Below, piece by piece: positions 1 through 8,387 of a stretch of 64,000 nucleotides of DNA. Position numbers and translations under genes: made by a program. Source of the DNA: Sporosarcina cyprini (GTDB lineage Bacteria; Bacillota; Bacilli; Bacillales_A; Planococcaceae); the NCBI RefSeq assembly GCF_022048975.1, contig NZ_JAKMHX010000006.1, positions 1-64,000 of the forward strand, given 5' to 3'. Position 1 is the stretch's first letter. Each line of letters starts with the position of its first letter. Under the pieces are notes generated by a model, which was given only the letters and a program-made list of their open reading frames with translations, did not search any database and had not been told where the DNA came from.

Positions 1-45
1 AGAGTTCTTAATTGAACTCTTTTTTGTTTTGCAGCCTATATTGAA

Positions 46-715
46 TTATGGTATAAACAGTTTCCAGTTCCCTTCGGTTATTACTTGCATCTCTCCATCG
101 ATTACTTTGATGGCAGTTTGATCATCAATCGCATACGCGGGCCCCTGCATTCCGGCTGCCCACTTCTCTGCATTCGCCATTGTTGTTGTTATATGGCAGC
201 ATTTCGTGTTCCAGATGCGGAAACATTGCAAAGTCGACAAGACCCAATGTTTCATCACTACCGTTTGGCGGCTTCCAACCTACAAAGAATTCACCAATGC
301 TAGGTCCCATCACCATGCTCCCTGCACTCAATCCCACATAAACTGCATTCAGCGACGGCAAGAGATCTGCCAAACCAGATTGACACATCCAGTGGCACAG
401 ATAGAGTGCGTCACCGCCAGAAACTAGTAGGACATCTGCCTCTTGGACACGTAGCACCCAATGCTTTTCGTCGATGCTAGGGAGTGCTGTAAGCTCCAGC
501 ACACCGACTGATTTCCAACCAAGCCCGACCATGGAATCAGATTTTCCAGTGATAAACTCTCAAACTTTATCCCCAGGGCCTACCCACGGATGTCCATACA
601 GAGCGGTAGGGATGCAGAGAGCTTTAGACTCGGAAATCGGCTTGCCCAGCATGTCAACCAACGCATCATGATTGCTTTTCGTATTAATGCCGGCAGAAGT
701 AAGTAGTAATTTCAT
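46..715 (-). pseudogene. Peptidase E-like (S51) gene, broken by a stop and a frameshift
   Basis: Reading from an ATG at 715, the product begins MKLLLTSAG and resembles the type-1 glutamine amidotransferase-like / dipeptidase E (S51) family. The nucleophile motif GLSAGS is intact, and a GGDALYL stretch lies before it. An in-frame TGA at 560-562 (codon 52) interrupts the protein. A second lesion lies near 178-196, in an AAC-rich run, where the frame must shift to continue as MANAEKWAAGMQGPAYAIDD and end at 46. Both halves align with one family in the right order, so this is one decayed gene rather than two short ones. The family removes N-terminal aspartyl dipeptides in the cytoplasm; this copy is probably inactive. 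Sequencing error could explain the frameshift but is less likely to explain both lesions. Confidence 0.75.
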
Positions 716-762
716 ATTTCAACTCCTTCTCTTTGTGTTCGATTGATGTATGTTAGTTAGAT

Positions 763-960
763 TCAATAAAAAAGAACGAAGTCCTTTATTCGGAATTCGT
801 TCTTAAATTTAGCTATGGAACTACTTATATCTGTGTAGAATGTATGGGGCGTCACATAAAGATGCTGGTGAGTATATTCAAAGTGCATAGCTGAAATAGA
901 ATCAATCATTTCATAACCTAGATGATCCAGGATCAGTAAAACTGCCTCGCTATCATACAA
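763..960 (-). CDS. Short hypothetical ORF (65 residues), doubtful
   Basis: An open frame from ATG at 960, just after an in-frame TAA, encodes a 65-residue protein with mixed composition and no recognised motif. It lies between the peptidase E pseudogene and the end of the helicase gene, and no clear ribosome binding site precedes it. It may be the remnant of a longer gene or not a gene at all. Confidence 0.2.
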   Translation of the reverse strand: MYDSEAVLLILDHLGYEMIDSISAMHFEYTHQHLYVTPHTFYTDISSSIAKFKNEFRIKDFVLFY

Positions 961-998
961 CCCACTTAAAGGTATTTATTGTTCTAGCCCTATAAACC

Positions 999-3131
999 TT
1001 AAAAAATTATTTTTCTAAAGGAATAATGTTTTAAATACTCTCTCATTCCATCAATATCTATCTCACTAGCAATATGCAGTTCATTTTGTATATCCTTTGG
1101 TAAGTAAGGGGAGAATTTCGAAAAGAAAAATTCCCGGTCTGTTGTATGTTTGATGAATGTTTCTGGAGTCCATTCTATCTTGTTCATTTCCTGTAACAGT
1201 CCTTCCAAATCAATGTTTCCATCAATTTTTATTCTCCCTGCCCCATCGACTGAATTAACAGCTACACCTAGCGAGCGTAAAGCCCATACTAAATTGCGAG
1301 TGATGGTTGTACCTGTATACGTTTCAAACACCATCTCCCCTTTTTCTTCCCATATGATTCTTTCTTTAGGTTTTACATTGTAATAATGATAGATGTTCCG
1401 CATATCTGCTAATGTAATATTTGCATTCTCATCAATGTAACCAATTTCTTCATGGGAACAGAGAAGTTCCATCATTTTCTCTCCAATACGTTTATGTATC
1501 TTTACCCCACCACCTGAATATTTCGGGGGTTTTCCGTTAACAGCTTTTTGTACATAAACTTTATTTTTATCAAAATCAATGTCTTTGACAGTCCAGAGTT
1601 TCCCTGCAAGGATAATGTTATCTCCAACATTCAACATCGATGTTTTATCCAAGGTTCCTATTTTTCGAAATCCTTCTAAAACCGTGAACTCTTCTGGTGT
1701 CATAAAAACTGCATAAAAGTCTTTGCTTCTAAGAATTCGCTCACCCTCGATACCTACGATTAATTCATTTTTACCTCTTATCTCCTCTAAGTGGTCATTT
1801 TCAATCATGTGGCGAATAACTTTTTCCACTCCCAGTTCGTCTAAATTATGGAAAATATGATTAGTTTTTAATTTGGATACCAATTTTTCAAACGTGATTC
1901 CGTTTGTTTCTTGGCAAATCGATAGGATTTGGTGAAACATGATGTCATATGGTTTCGGATACCCTTCCGCAGGTTCTATCCACTTTTCTAAAATAAGCTC
2001 CATAACGGCTAACGATTGAACTAAACTATCATCTTCCGTTGAATAAAGTTGCAACATCTGATTAGCGTTTCTTTTTCTTCCCGAACGCCCTAAACGTTGT
2101 TTTAAAGAGGAAACCGTAAATGTACTATCTACTTGAATAACAATATCTACATCTCCAATATCAATCCCAAGTTCTAAAGAACTAGTAGCTATTACAGTTT
2201 TCGGCAGCTTTGAATCTACCATTGTTTTTTCTACATATTCTCTTTCTTTTTTATCAATAGACGAATGGTGTGCATAATACGATTCACCAACATTATCTTT
2301 CTCTGCTAGTCTGTTTAAAAAGACTGTCGCTTCTTCTACTTCTCCTCTACTATTACAAAAAATAATGGCTTTTTGATTTTTAGTTAATTCTCGTATATCT
2401 TCAAACAATTCAACTGGCTTTTTACGGTCTTCACCTTTTTCAAAGTGCATAAGGTGATAAAGAAGTTCTTTGTCACTACCTTTCGCTTCGATGATTTCCA
2501 CATTCTCTACGTTTTCGTAATTGACCCATTCTCTTACCAATTCAAAGTTATCGATGGTCGCCGACAACCCAACAATTCTTGCTCGTTCGTTAGTATAATC
2601 TTCAATGCGAGAGAGCAACGAACGTAGTTGTACACCTCTGGCTGTATTGATAAACGAATGAATCTCATCAATCACAATAAATTCCAGTCCATTAAATAGA
2701 TGCCTAATGTGTTCCGTTCGATTGATAAACAGACTTTCTACAGATTCTGGCGTAATTTGTAGAATCCCAGAAGGTTTTTTGACAAACTTATTCTTATGAC
2801 TTTGACCGACATCCCCATGCCACTTATGTACAGGAATATAGCTATGCTCACACAATCGTTCAATTCGATCAAATTGATTATTGATGAGGGCTTTTAATGG
2901 GGAAATGTACAATACTTTCAATTGGTCTTCTGCGTTATTCTCGATACAAGATATGATTGGCAAAAAAGCTGCTTCCGTTTTACCAGAAGCAGTTCCTGAT
3001 GATACAATTACATCTTTGTTTGTTTTCATAATAATCGGTATAGTTTTATCTTGAATAGTGGTAAACTTATCCCATTTCATATCCCATATTTTTTTTTGCA
3101 TTGATTTTGATAATAATTGAAACGAACTCAT
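999..3131 (-). CDS. Lhr-like superfamily 2 helicase (BrxHI-like)
   Basis: A 710-residue DEAD/DEAH-type helicase. Visible motifs are Walker A SSGTASGKT (about residues 44-52), motif II DEIH (about 154), motif III SAT (about 187), TSSLELGIDIGD (about 318) and motif VI QRLGRSGR (about 343). The long C-terminal half, after the two RecA folds, fits the Lhr/COG1201-like group to which BREX BrxHI belongs. It probably translocates on nucleic acid using ATP. It is the last gene of a three-gene operon: the ATPase gene ends 14 bases upstream, and an AGGGGG site lies about 10 bases before the ATG. The association with a BrxD-like ATPase and a TerB-like protein suggests a DNA-processing or anti-phage complex; that role is inferred. 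Confidence 0.85.
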   Translation of the reverse strand: MSSFQLLSKSMQKKIWDMKWDKFTTIQDKTIPIIMKTNKDVIVSSGTASGKTEAAFLPIISCIENNAEDQLKVLYISPLKALINNQFDRIERLCEHSYIPVHKWHGDVGQSHKNKFVKKPSGILQITPESVESLFINRTEHIRHLFNGLEFIVIDEIHSFINTARGVQLRSLLSRIEDYTNERARIVGLSATIDNFELVREWVNYENVENVEIIEAKGSDKELLYHLMHFEKGEDRKKPVELFEDIRELTKNQKAIIFCNSRGEVEEATVFLNRLAEKDNVGESYYAHHSSIDKKEREYVEKTMVDSKLPKTVIATSSLELGIDIGDVDIVIQVDSTFTVSSLKQRLGRSGRKRNANQMLQLYSTEDDSLVQSLAVMELILEKWIEPAEGYPKPYDIMFHQILSICQETNGITFEKLVSKLKTNHIFHNLDELGVEKVIRHMIENDHLEEIRGKNELIVGIEGERILRSKDFYAVFMTPEEFTVLEGFRKIGTLDKTSMLNVGDNIILAGKLWTVKDIDFDKNKVYVQKAVNGKPPKYSGGGVKIHKRIGEKMMELLCSHEEIGYIDENANITLADMRNIYHYYNVKPKERIIWEEKGEMVFETYTGTTITRNLVWALRSLGVAVNSVDGAGRIKIDGNIDLEGLLQEMNKIEWTPETFIKHTTDREFFFSKFSPYLPKDIQNELHIASEIDIDGMREYLKHYSFRKIIF

Positions 3132-3145
3132 AAGGAAAAAACCCC

Positions 3146-4465
3146 CTACCCTTCGGTTCTCGAAAATCTAGAGTGAACATTTGATTCTGGTCGTTCCTCT
3201 CCTATTTCTTGCTCTCCAAACAACTTGACGCGATCGTAGTTTGGGTTTTGATGGAGTATATTTAATGCACCAATAAAATTCCTAATGACTTCCCCCACCG
3301 TTAAATTTTCTTCCGCACCCGGTCGAGCATACTCTTCTTGAATAAAGCGCATCACTTCATCATCTGTGATGTTAGTTTTATAACCATAATGAACTCCGTG
3401 AATATCCCTCAGTTTTTGCAGCAGAACAAATGTTTCGTCATACCTTAAGGGGATTAGATTAATAACAGGCTGTGATAAATCCCGAAATTCAGTTGTCTCA
3501 AAACGATTGGATTGTAACCTTCTTTTTAATGCCCCATAACTAAACAATCCGCGTCTCTCATCCTCTAGAAACTCCGGTGTGCCCCCAAGTGTAATATAGA
3601 GGCCTTCTATATTACCTTGAAGCGTATCATTGAAAATTTTTAAAATGGTTTCATAGTTCTTATCTCTTGTTTGCGGATGGGTTATTTTATATAAATTAAT
3701 AGCTTCATCTAAGTTAATAACTAGTCCTGAATAACCAATTTGTTTTACGAACTGGGAAAGAACTTTAATGTATTCATAGTAATTGTCATCAGTAATGATA
3801 TCTCGTACGCCTAGGTCAGCTCGAGCTTCCGTTTTGGTTTTGTATTCACCCCTTAGCCACCTAAGCGCACAACGTTGACGTTCACTATCATCTTCTACAA
3901 ACCCCTTAAAATATAAAATTAAAATGCGCGCAAAATCATAGCCACCAATGAGATCATCCATTTTCGAAACCGTTTGTGTAATCTCTAGCTCTACATCTTT
4001 TACAAAATCAGGATTATCAAATTCTACAGCACCGTACCCCTTATCCTTGACGACCTTCATTTGGACTTCACCTATCCACCTATCTAATATAGTGGGTAAA
4101 GCCCCGCCATCCGGTACCGTTGACGTTGATAAATTTTTCATCAGCTCTGTATATAAGGCAACTCCTTTTCCTTCGCTTCCATAAAGTCGTCTCTCCGGGG
4201 TAAAGTCGGCCTTTGCCACAACAAACTTTTCATTAAAAGCGATTTGTTGAATCAAAGCTTGAATAAAACTTTTCCCACTTCCAAAAGGACCAATAAACAG
4301 TTTTGTAAATGAAGAACCTTTTTTAATGTTATCTAAATCATTTAGAATTTGTTTTGCTTCATCAGCTCGACCTACCATGATATATTGTAATCCTCTACTC
4401 GGCACAACTCCTCCTGAAAGAGAGTTAAGAATTGCAGAGGAATCTCTCTTTTTTATATTCATCAT
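3146..4465 (-). CDS. BrxD-like P-loop ATPase (DUF2791 type)
   Basis: A 439-residue ATP-binding protein. Walker A is GPFGSGKS (about residues 59-66) and a Walker B-like stretch is GLVINLDEA (about 245-253). The N-terminal layout (short lead-in, VGR, Walker A, a conserved ADFTPERRL segment) matches the BREX-associated ATP-binding family (BrxD, DUF2791). BrxD normally pairs with BrxHI in type 2 BREX, and here a BrxHI-like helicase follows directly. The start ATG overlaps the stop of the upstream TerB-like gene by four bases (4462-4465), with AAGGAG ahead of it, so the two are probably translationally coupled. No PglX methyltransferase, PglZ phosphatase or PglW kinase is encoded nearby, so this is not a complete BREX system. 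Confidence 0.85.
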   Translation of the reverse strand: MMNIKKRDSSAILNSLSGGVVPSRGLQYIMVGRADEAKQILNDLDNIKKGSSFTKLFIGPFGSGKSFIQALIQQIAFNEKFVVAKADFTPERRLYGSEGKGVALYTELMKNLSTSTVPDGGALPTILDRWIGEVQMKVVKDKGYGAVEFDNPDFVKDVELEITQTVSKMDDLIGGYDFARILILYFKGFVEDDSERQRCALRWLRGEYKTKTEARADLGVRDIITDDNYYEYIKVLSQFVKQIGYSGLVINLDEAINLYKITHPQTRDKNYETILKIFNDTLQGNIEGLYITLGGTPEFLEDERRGLFSYGALKRRLQSNRFETTEFRDLSQPVINLIPLRYDETFVLLQKLRDIHGVHYGYKTNITDDEVMRFIQEEYARPGAEENLTVGEVIRNFIGALNILHQNPNYDRVKLFGEQEIGEERPESNVHSRFSRTEG

Positions 4466-6384
4466 GCATACTCCTTTATCGATATTAGTACATTTTCATA
4501 TTCCTCATAAATTACAATGGTATCCTCTTGATTTTCAAGAAGGTTATCTCCAAGATATTCACTAGCTTTTTCATTCAATTCGCTTAAAAACATTCCGAGC
4601 ATAATACCTTGCTTCTTTACAAATTGATACGCTTCTTCTTGAGAAAATTGACCATCTACAAACTGTAACAAGAAGTCTTTTTCTATATCCGATAGAACCT
4701 CTAAAAACTCCTCTTCCCCTTCGACATCACCATCTGTACCCGCAAGTACAGAAAATACATCTACTTGAGAAGACTGGTTTTCAAGTATCTTCTGATTCGA
4801 ATCGGTTTTCTCTACCTCTTCTTTCTCGGTTACCGGATTCTCCTCATTAGACGGTTCATTATCAGCCTCATGTTCCGCTTCACTTCTAGAGTTAATGATT
4901 TGTATCAACCCTTCGGTATCTGATTGTAATTTCGAAATCTTTTCTTTATCAAATTCGATTTGGAATTTCTTTGGTTCTTCCTGCCTTTCTTCTGGTGGGG
5001 GTGATGGAATTTCTCCACCCTGTTCAACTGCTTCTGATTGTTGGACCACCTTGAATCTTTTATTTGCATCTTTCGCTTTTTTTGTAAACAGTTCCATCAT
5101 CATATCTTTTAACCCTTCGGGTAAGTACTCTTTCTCTACCTTGACTTCTCGTTTTTCACCATTCATTAATCGAGTAACATTTTCCGATAACTTGAATAAG
5201 GCAGTGACTTCATTAAATAAGTCCTCTGTCGGTTTTACCCTCTCTGTATAAACATGTATCGGATCATAATTTCTGTCAATTACAGCGGAACCAAATAAAT
5301 GCCTGATTTCTCGCTCTTCTTTAGATTGAAACCAACGGTCAATCAACTGTATATCTTCTTTTTCATATATTTGTTTAAGTAGTAGAATGCTGTCTTTAAA
5401 TACTTTATAAATTTTGTTCTTGTTCTTGGTGAAAAATACTGTTTCTCGATAGTTTTTCACATATGGTTTCCAAGAAGTAATTGATATTTTAGACAAGTCA
5501 TTTTCTTTGTTCAGCATTTGTTGATACAAGGGAGGGACCTGTTTTCTTTCTGAAATCCACTCTTTTGCTAATTCTTGTTCCTTCACCTCATACAACATAT
5601 CCGCTATCCATCGCTCAGAATAATTGATTAGTTTCGGAACTCTCTTTTTATATTCCTCATGTAATCTAACCATCATACTGATATTAAAGGCTGCATTTTG
5701 ATTGAATGAGTAATTCATTAATTCATAAATAAATAAGATGATGTAACTTAAGTCTACATCCGGATAGTGTCCGTTTAATACTTGTTCTCTCCAATAAAAA
5801 TACCATTTTCGTTGTTTAGTATTTAACTGATCAAACGTAGTCCAATAAGCATGCAAGGGGATTTCCGGGCACTCTTGTCCTTTCTCTTTCGCAAAGAGCA
5901 ATGAGTCCTTTACAAAATTTGAATGCGAAAAGGTGAGTTCCATAAAAACACCGTTTTCAGAATGCGTTTTTTTCTTTAAATTCCTGATTTCGTTAATGCT
6001 TTCCAAAATGTCTTTTGGTGTTTGAATATGTTTATATTCAGGGAGTATAATATTATCCTCAATGTAAAACGACAAATTATTCTTCAAGACACTCTTTTGA
6101 GGAATCGACTCTTTTACTCTTTTAGTTTCTTTCTTTTTCTCTTGCCTTTGCTCGGCTTCAACAACATTTTTGATTTTGTTTGCACCTTCGCGATTAGAAA
6201 GTAGCTCATGCCACTTTTTGATAAAGAATATATCAATCCACCCTAAAAAAATCGGGATATAAGTCCAATAAAAGACAAGATACAAGATCCCTCTCATATA
6301 CCTTTTGTAGTAAAATGCATGGATTCCGAGTCCGCCCAAAAAGATTGCAAGTAAATACCCTATCGTTTTGGATTTTGTGTTCAA
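4462..6384 (-). CDS. TM2-domain protein with TerB-N/TerB-C-like regions
   Basis: A 640-residue protein. Residues 1-60 form a TM2 domain: two hydrophobic helices with GGLGIHAFYYKRY, then IPIFLGWIDIFFIKKW. Residues about 140-330 resemble the TerB-N helical domain (AYWTTFDQL, KWYFYWREQVLNG, YIILFIYELMN). A central region is followed by a low-complexity, Glu-rich linker (about 455-560), and a C-terminal segment of about 70 residues fits the TerB-C position. The start is probably TTG at 6384, with GAGGAGG about 10 bases upstream. TerB domains are associated with stress and defence systems. The TM2 part suggests membrane anchoring of the complex formed with the downstream ATPase and helicase. Domain naming is from recognition of the pattern, not from a search. 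Confidence 0.75.
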   Translation of the reverse strand: MNTKSKTIGYLLAIFLGGLGIHAFYYKRYMRGILYLVFYWTYIPIFLGWIDIFFIKKWHELLSNREGANKIKNVVEAEQRQEKKKETKRVKESIPQKSVLKNNLSFYIEDNIILPEYKHIQTPKDILESINEIRNLKKKTHSENGVFMELTFSHSNFVKDSLLFAKEKGQECPEIPLHAYWTTFDQLNTKQRKWYFYWREQVLNGHYPDVDLSYIILFIYELMNYSFNQNAAFNISMMVRLHEEYKKRVPKLINYSERWIADMLYEVKEQELAKEWISERKQVPPLYQQMLNKENDLSKISITSWKPYVKNYRETVFFTKNKNKIYKVFKDSILLLKQIYEKEDIQLIDRWFQSKEEREIRHLFGSAVIDRNYDPIHVYTERVKPTEDLFNEVTALFKLSENVTRLMNGEKREVKVEKEYLPEGLKDMMMELFTKKAKDANKRFKVVQQSEAVEQGGEIPSPPPEERQEEPKKFQIEFDKEKISKLQSDTEGLIQIINSRSEAEHEADNEPSNEENPVTEKEEVEKTDSNQKILENQSSQVDVFSVLAGTDGDVEGEEEFLEVLSDIEKDFLLQFVDGQFSQEEAYQFVKKQGIMLGMFLSELNEKASEYLGDNLLENQEDTIVIYEEYENVLISIKEYA

Positions 6385-6500
6385 AATATAGCAACCTCCT
6401 CTTTTCTCACATTCTCCTAAGTAAATACTTTTTTGGTGAATGTATATCTTTTGACCTATAATTAGAAGTTATTAAGTATACCATTAATATCTTAAATAAA

Positions 6501-6557
6501 GTTCCGGGCACCAAACAATTCAGAATCGCGTCAGTGCCGTATGCCGGTGTCTGGTAC
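6501..6557. repeat. Imperfect inverted repeat with GTGTCTGG-type arms
   Basis: The arms GTTCCGGGCACC and GGTGTCTGGTAC are imperfect reverse complements around a spacer that contains AGAATCGCG. The arms resemble the short palindromic 'GTGTCTGGYACC' elements scattered between genes in many Bacillales, which I know only from general acquaintance. It lies between the HNH gene and the TerB-like operon and could act as a weak terminator or simply be a dispersed repeat. Confidence 0.45.
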
Positions 6558-6572
6558 TCTAATTAAGTATTA

Positions 6573-7571
6573 TTATCCAAATTTCCTTTTTGGCACCCAA
6601 ATATCTGTATAACCATTTTCATAGGAATATGAATATAGCTGATTCAATTTATCAAAAGTATAATATTTCATATCTACTCTGTTATTTATAGCGTTATTAC
6701 TAACAAGTACTCCATTTCGGTCGATTAGCATCTCCAAATAATTCTTATCTGCAAGTTTATCACTCTTTAACAGATTGCATGTCGCACATGAAATTACCAG
6801 GTTCCACAACTGATCTGATTGAACAAAACTCCAAGGAATAAAATGGTCAACATGTAATTGTTCCTTCTTCCTGATTTCCCGCTCACAATAAAAACAAGTC
6901 CCGTCAAAGAAAGATGAGAGTATCTGATAGAAGGAATCCAGTGAAGAGCGTTTCGAAACGTTTTCGACTTTTGTAAGAAGTGTCTGAGTATCACCTGCGT
7001 TATTAAACTTCTCCAAAAACACAGCAAGGTGATAATTCGATAAGTATTTCAGTACTCTTTGGTACCTTTGGAAAAAGGAATAGAAAGACGGGTTGAACCG
7101 AATTATTTCACTTTTGTTATCAAAATCATAGATGGTCCCCTGCGTGTCACCGTAAATTGCACCCATAACATTAATCTTACACTTTTGCTTTACCTTTTTA
7201 ACAATGGACACTTGTATTTCTTCCGAGAGTCTATCGAATACTAAGCTGCTCGGTATTTGGTATTTCTCTTGAAAACCAATGAGTACAGTTTGGACTTCTG
7301 CTTTTTTATAGACCATATTGATTTGGTTTAGTCCATGATGGATAACTAAATTCCAATAGATTTTAGCAAAGCTGTAGAAGATCGTGTCATAATGCAACTC
7401 CAACTTTCCATTTGCGTTGTAGAGGTTTTCAATTAAGGATTTCATTAACACAAACTTATACGTTGTGGAGTTCTTGGATTTTGCAGAGAAGATATAATTG
7501 AAATGTCCCCAAATATCCTTGTCTGACATGTAGGTAGTTTTTATTTCGCCGACTTGTAGTTTATAACTCAT
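6573..7571 (-). CDS. HNH endonuclease-domain protein
   Basis: A 332-residue protein whose C-terminal half carries a classical HNH nuclease domain: CFYC (about residue 226), then DHFIPWSF, then NLVISCATCNLLKSDK. The two CxxC pairs would hold a structural zinc, while the DH and N residues form the metal-dependent active site. The N-terminal 200 residues have no recognised domain and may bind a target or partner. The start ATG at 7571 overlaps the end of the MazG-like gene by 11 bases, so the two are probably coupled. HNH proteins with novel N-termini next to nucleotide pyrophosphohydrolases are plausible defence effectors, but no specific known system is recognised. Confidence 0.8.
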   Translation of the reverse strand: MSYKLQVGEIKTTYMSDKDIWGHFNYIFSAKSKNSTTYKFVLMKSLIENLYNANGKLELHYDTIFYSFAKIYWNLVIHHGLNQINMVYKKAEVQTVLIGFQEKYQIPSSLVFDRLSEEIQVSIVKKVKQKCKINVMGAIYGDTQGTIYDFDNKSEIIRFNPSFYSFFQRYQRVLKYLSNYHLAVFLEKFNNAGDTQTLLTKVENVSKRSSLDSFYQILSSFFDGTCFYCEREIRKKEQLHVDHFIPWSFVQSDQLWNLVISCATCNLLKSDKLADKNYLEMLIDRNGVLVSNNAINNRVDMKYYTFDKLNQLYSYSYENGYTDIWVPKRKFG

Positions 7572-7890
7572 CACAGACCTCGACTAGATAGATTTTCTTT
7601 TCAAACCTACCGCGATTCTTCGCTTTTTCCAACCGAACCTTTTCAATCTCATCAAATGTAGATACATGTATCCCTCCCAATGAATGAATTAGTTCTACTA
7701 TGTCTGCCAACTCTTCGATTGCTTCCTCATCACTACCAGCGTTCAAGTATTCTTCTATCTCCTCTGATAGTTTCTTTCGTAATTCAACCTTATAATCTAT
7801 TTCATCCAAGACTCTACAGCTATATGCACTTCCGCTGTTCTTGATAATTTCCGGAATCCGATTATGAACTAATTTATTGTAATTGGGCAC
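7561..7890 (-). CDS. MazG-like NTP pyrophosphohydrolase
   Basis: A 109-residue all-alpha NTP pyrophosphohydrolase. The opening YNKLVHNRIPEII and the EEIEEYL...EEAIEELADIVELI segment match the small MazG/phosphoribosyl-ATP-pyrophosphohydrolase-like family, with the acidic EExxE and ExxD residues that bind magnesium. The family hydrolyses non-canonical or regulatory nucleoside triphosphates. The start is taken as GTG at 7890, giving MPNYNKLV as is usual for the family, with AAGGGGT seven bases upstream; an in-frame GTG at 7899 lies inside that binding site. It is the first gene of a two-gene unit with the HNH nuclease. Confidence 0.8.
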   Translation of the reverse strand: MPNYNKLVHNRIPEIIKNSGSAYSCRVLDEIDYKVELRKKLSEEIEEYLNAGSDEEAIEELADIVELIHSLGGIHVSTFDEIEKVRLEKAKNRGRFEKKIYLVEVCDEL

Positions 7891-8034
7891 CGTTACCACC
7901 CCTTAGATGATTTATACCTATTAGTATATCTCACTATGTTACATAAAAATATCAATTGCACATTCTGTCCTAAATCTCGCTGAGGTATTGGGAATATTCT
8001 CCATTTTTATGCAACCTTTATAGTTTTCAGTGAA

Positions 8035-8216
8035 AAGGTCGAAGTCAAAGTCAATCCGCCAACACGTACAACTGAGATGAAAACAGGTTCAATGATTTTG
8101 GTGTTTATCGTCTTTATTGCAGTCGGCGCCCGTTAGTTTCAGGAGGACTGGCGAATATATTAACTTCTGTTGAACTCCCTGCCGCAATTTTCTTCAGCAA
8201 GAATTATCTGAGTTGA
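8035..8216 (+). pseudogene. Possible membrane-transporter gene remnant
   Basis: The 497-base gap between the MazG-like gene and the acyltransferase holds two short coding-like pieces on the plus strand in different frames. One is 8035-8136, reading KVEVKVNPPTRTTEMKTGSM and then a hydrophobic stretch that ends at TAG. The other is 8145-8216, reading GLANILTSVELPAAIFF and ending at TGA. They look like the worn C-terminus of a multi-pass transporter, perhaps of the DMT/EamA type, but the family is not certain. The rest of the gap (7891-8034 and 8217-8384) shows nothing beyond AT-rich promoter-like sequence. Confidence 0.3.
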
Positions 8217-8387
8217 AACCATCTCTTCTGTTCAGTGGTTAGGAATTCTTTTATAGACACCACAAGAATCCTTTATCTCCGCATTTTACCGTTTATTTAT
8301 CAATTACATATCTATATTGTTACAAAACGCTATTAACACGAAAAGGGGGTATATAATAGCAGCATATTTTTTTAGAGGTGTATATTG

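Noticed and set aside
999..7890. A complete BREX or DISARM system
   Set aside because: Only BrxD-like and BrxHI-like genes are present; no PglX/PglZ/PglW, DrmA/DrmB or methyltransferase is encoded nearby.
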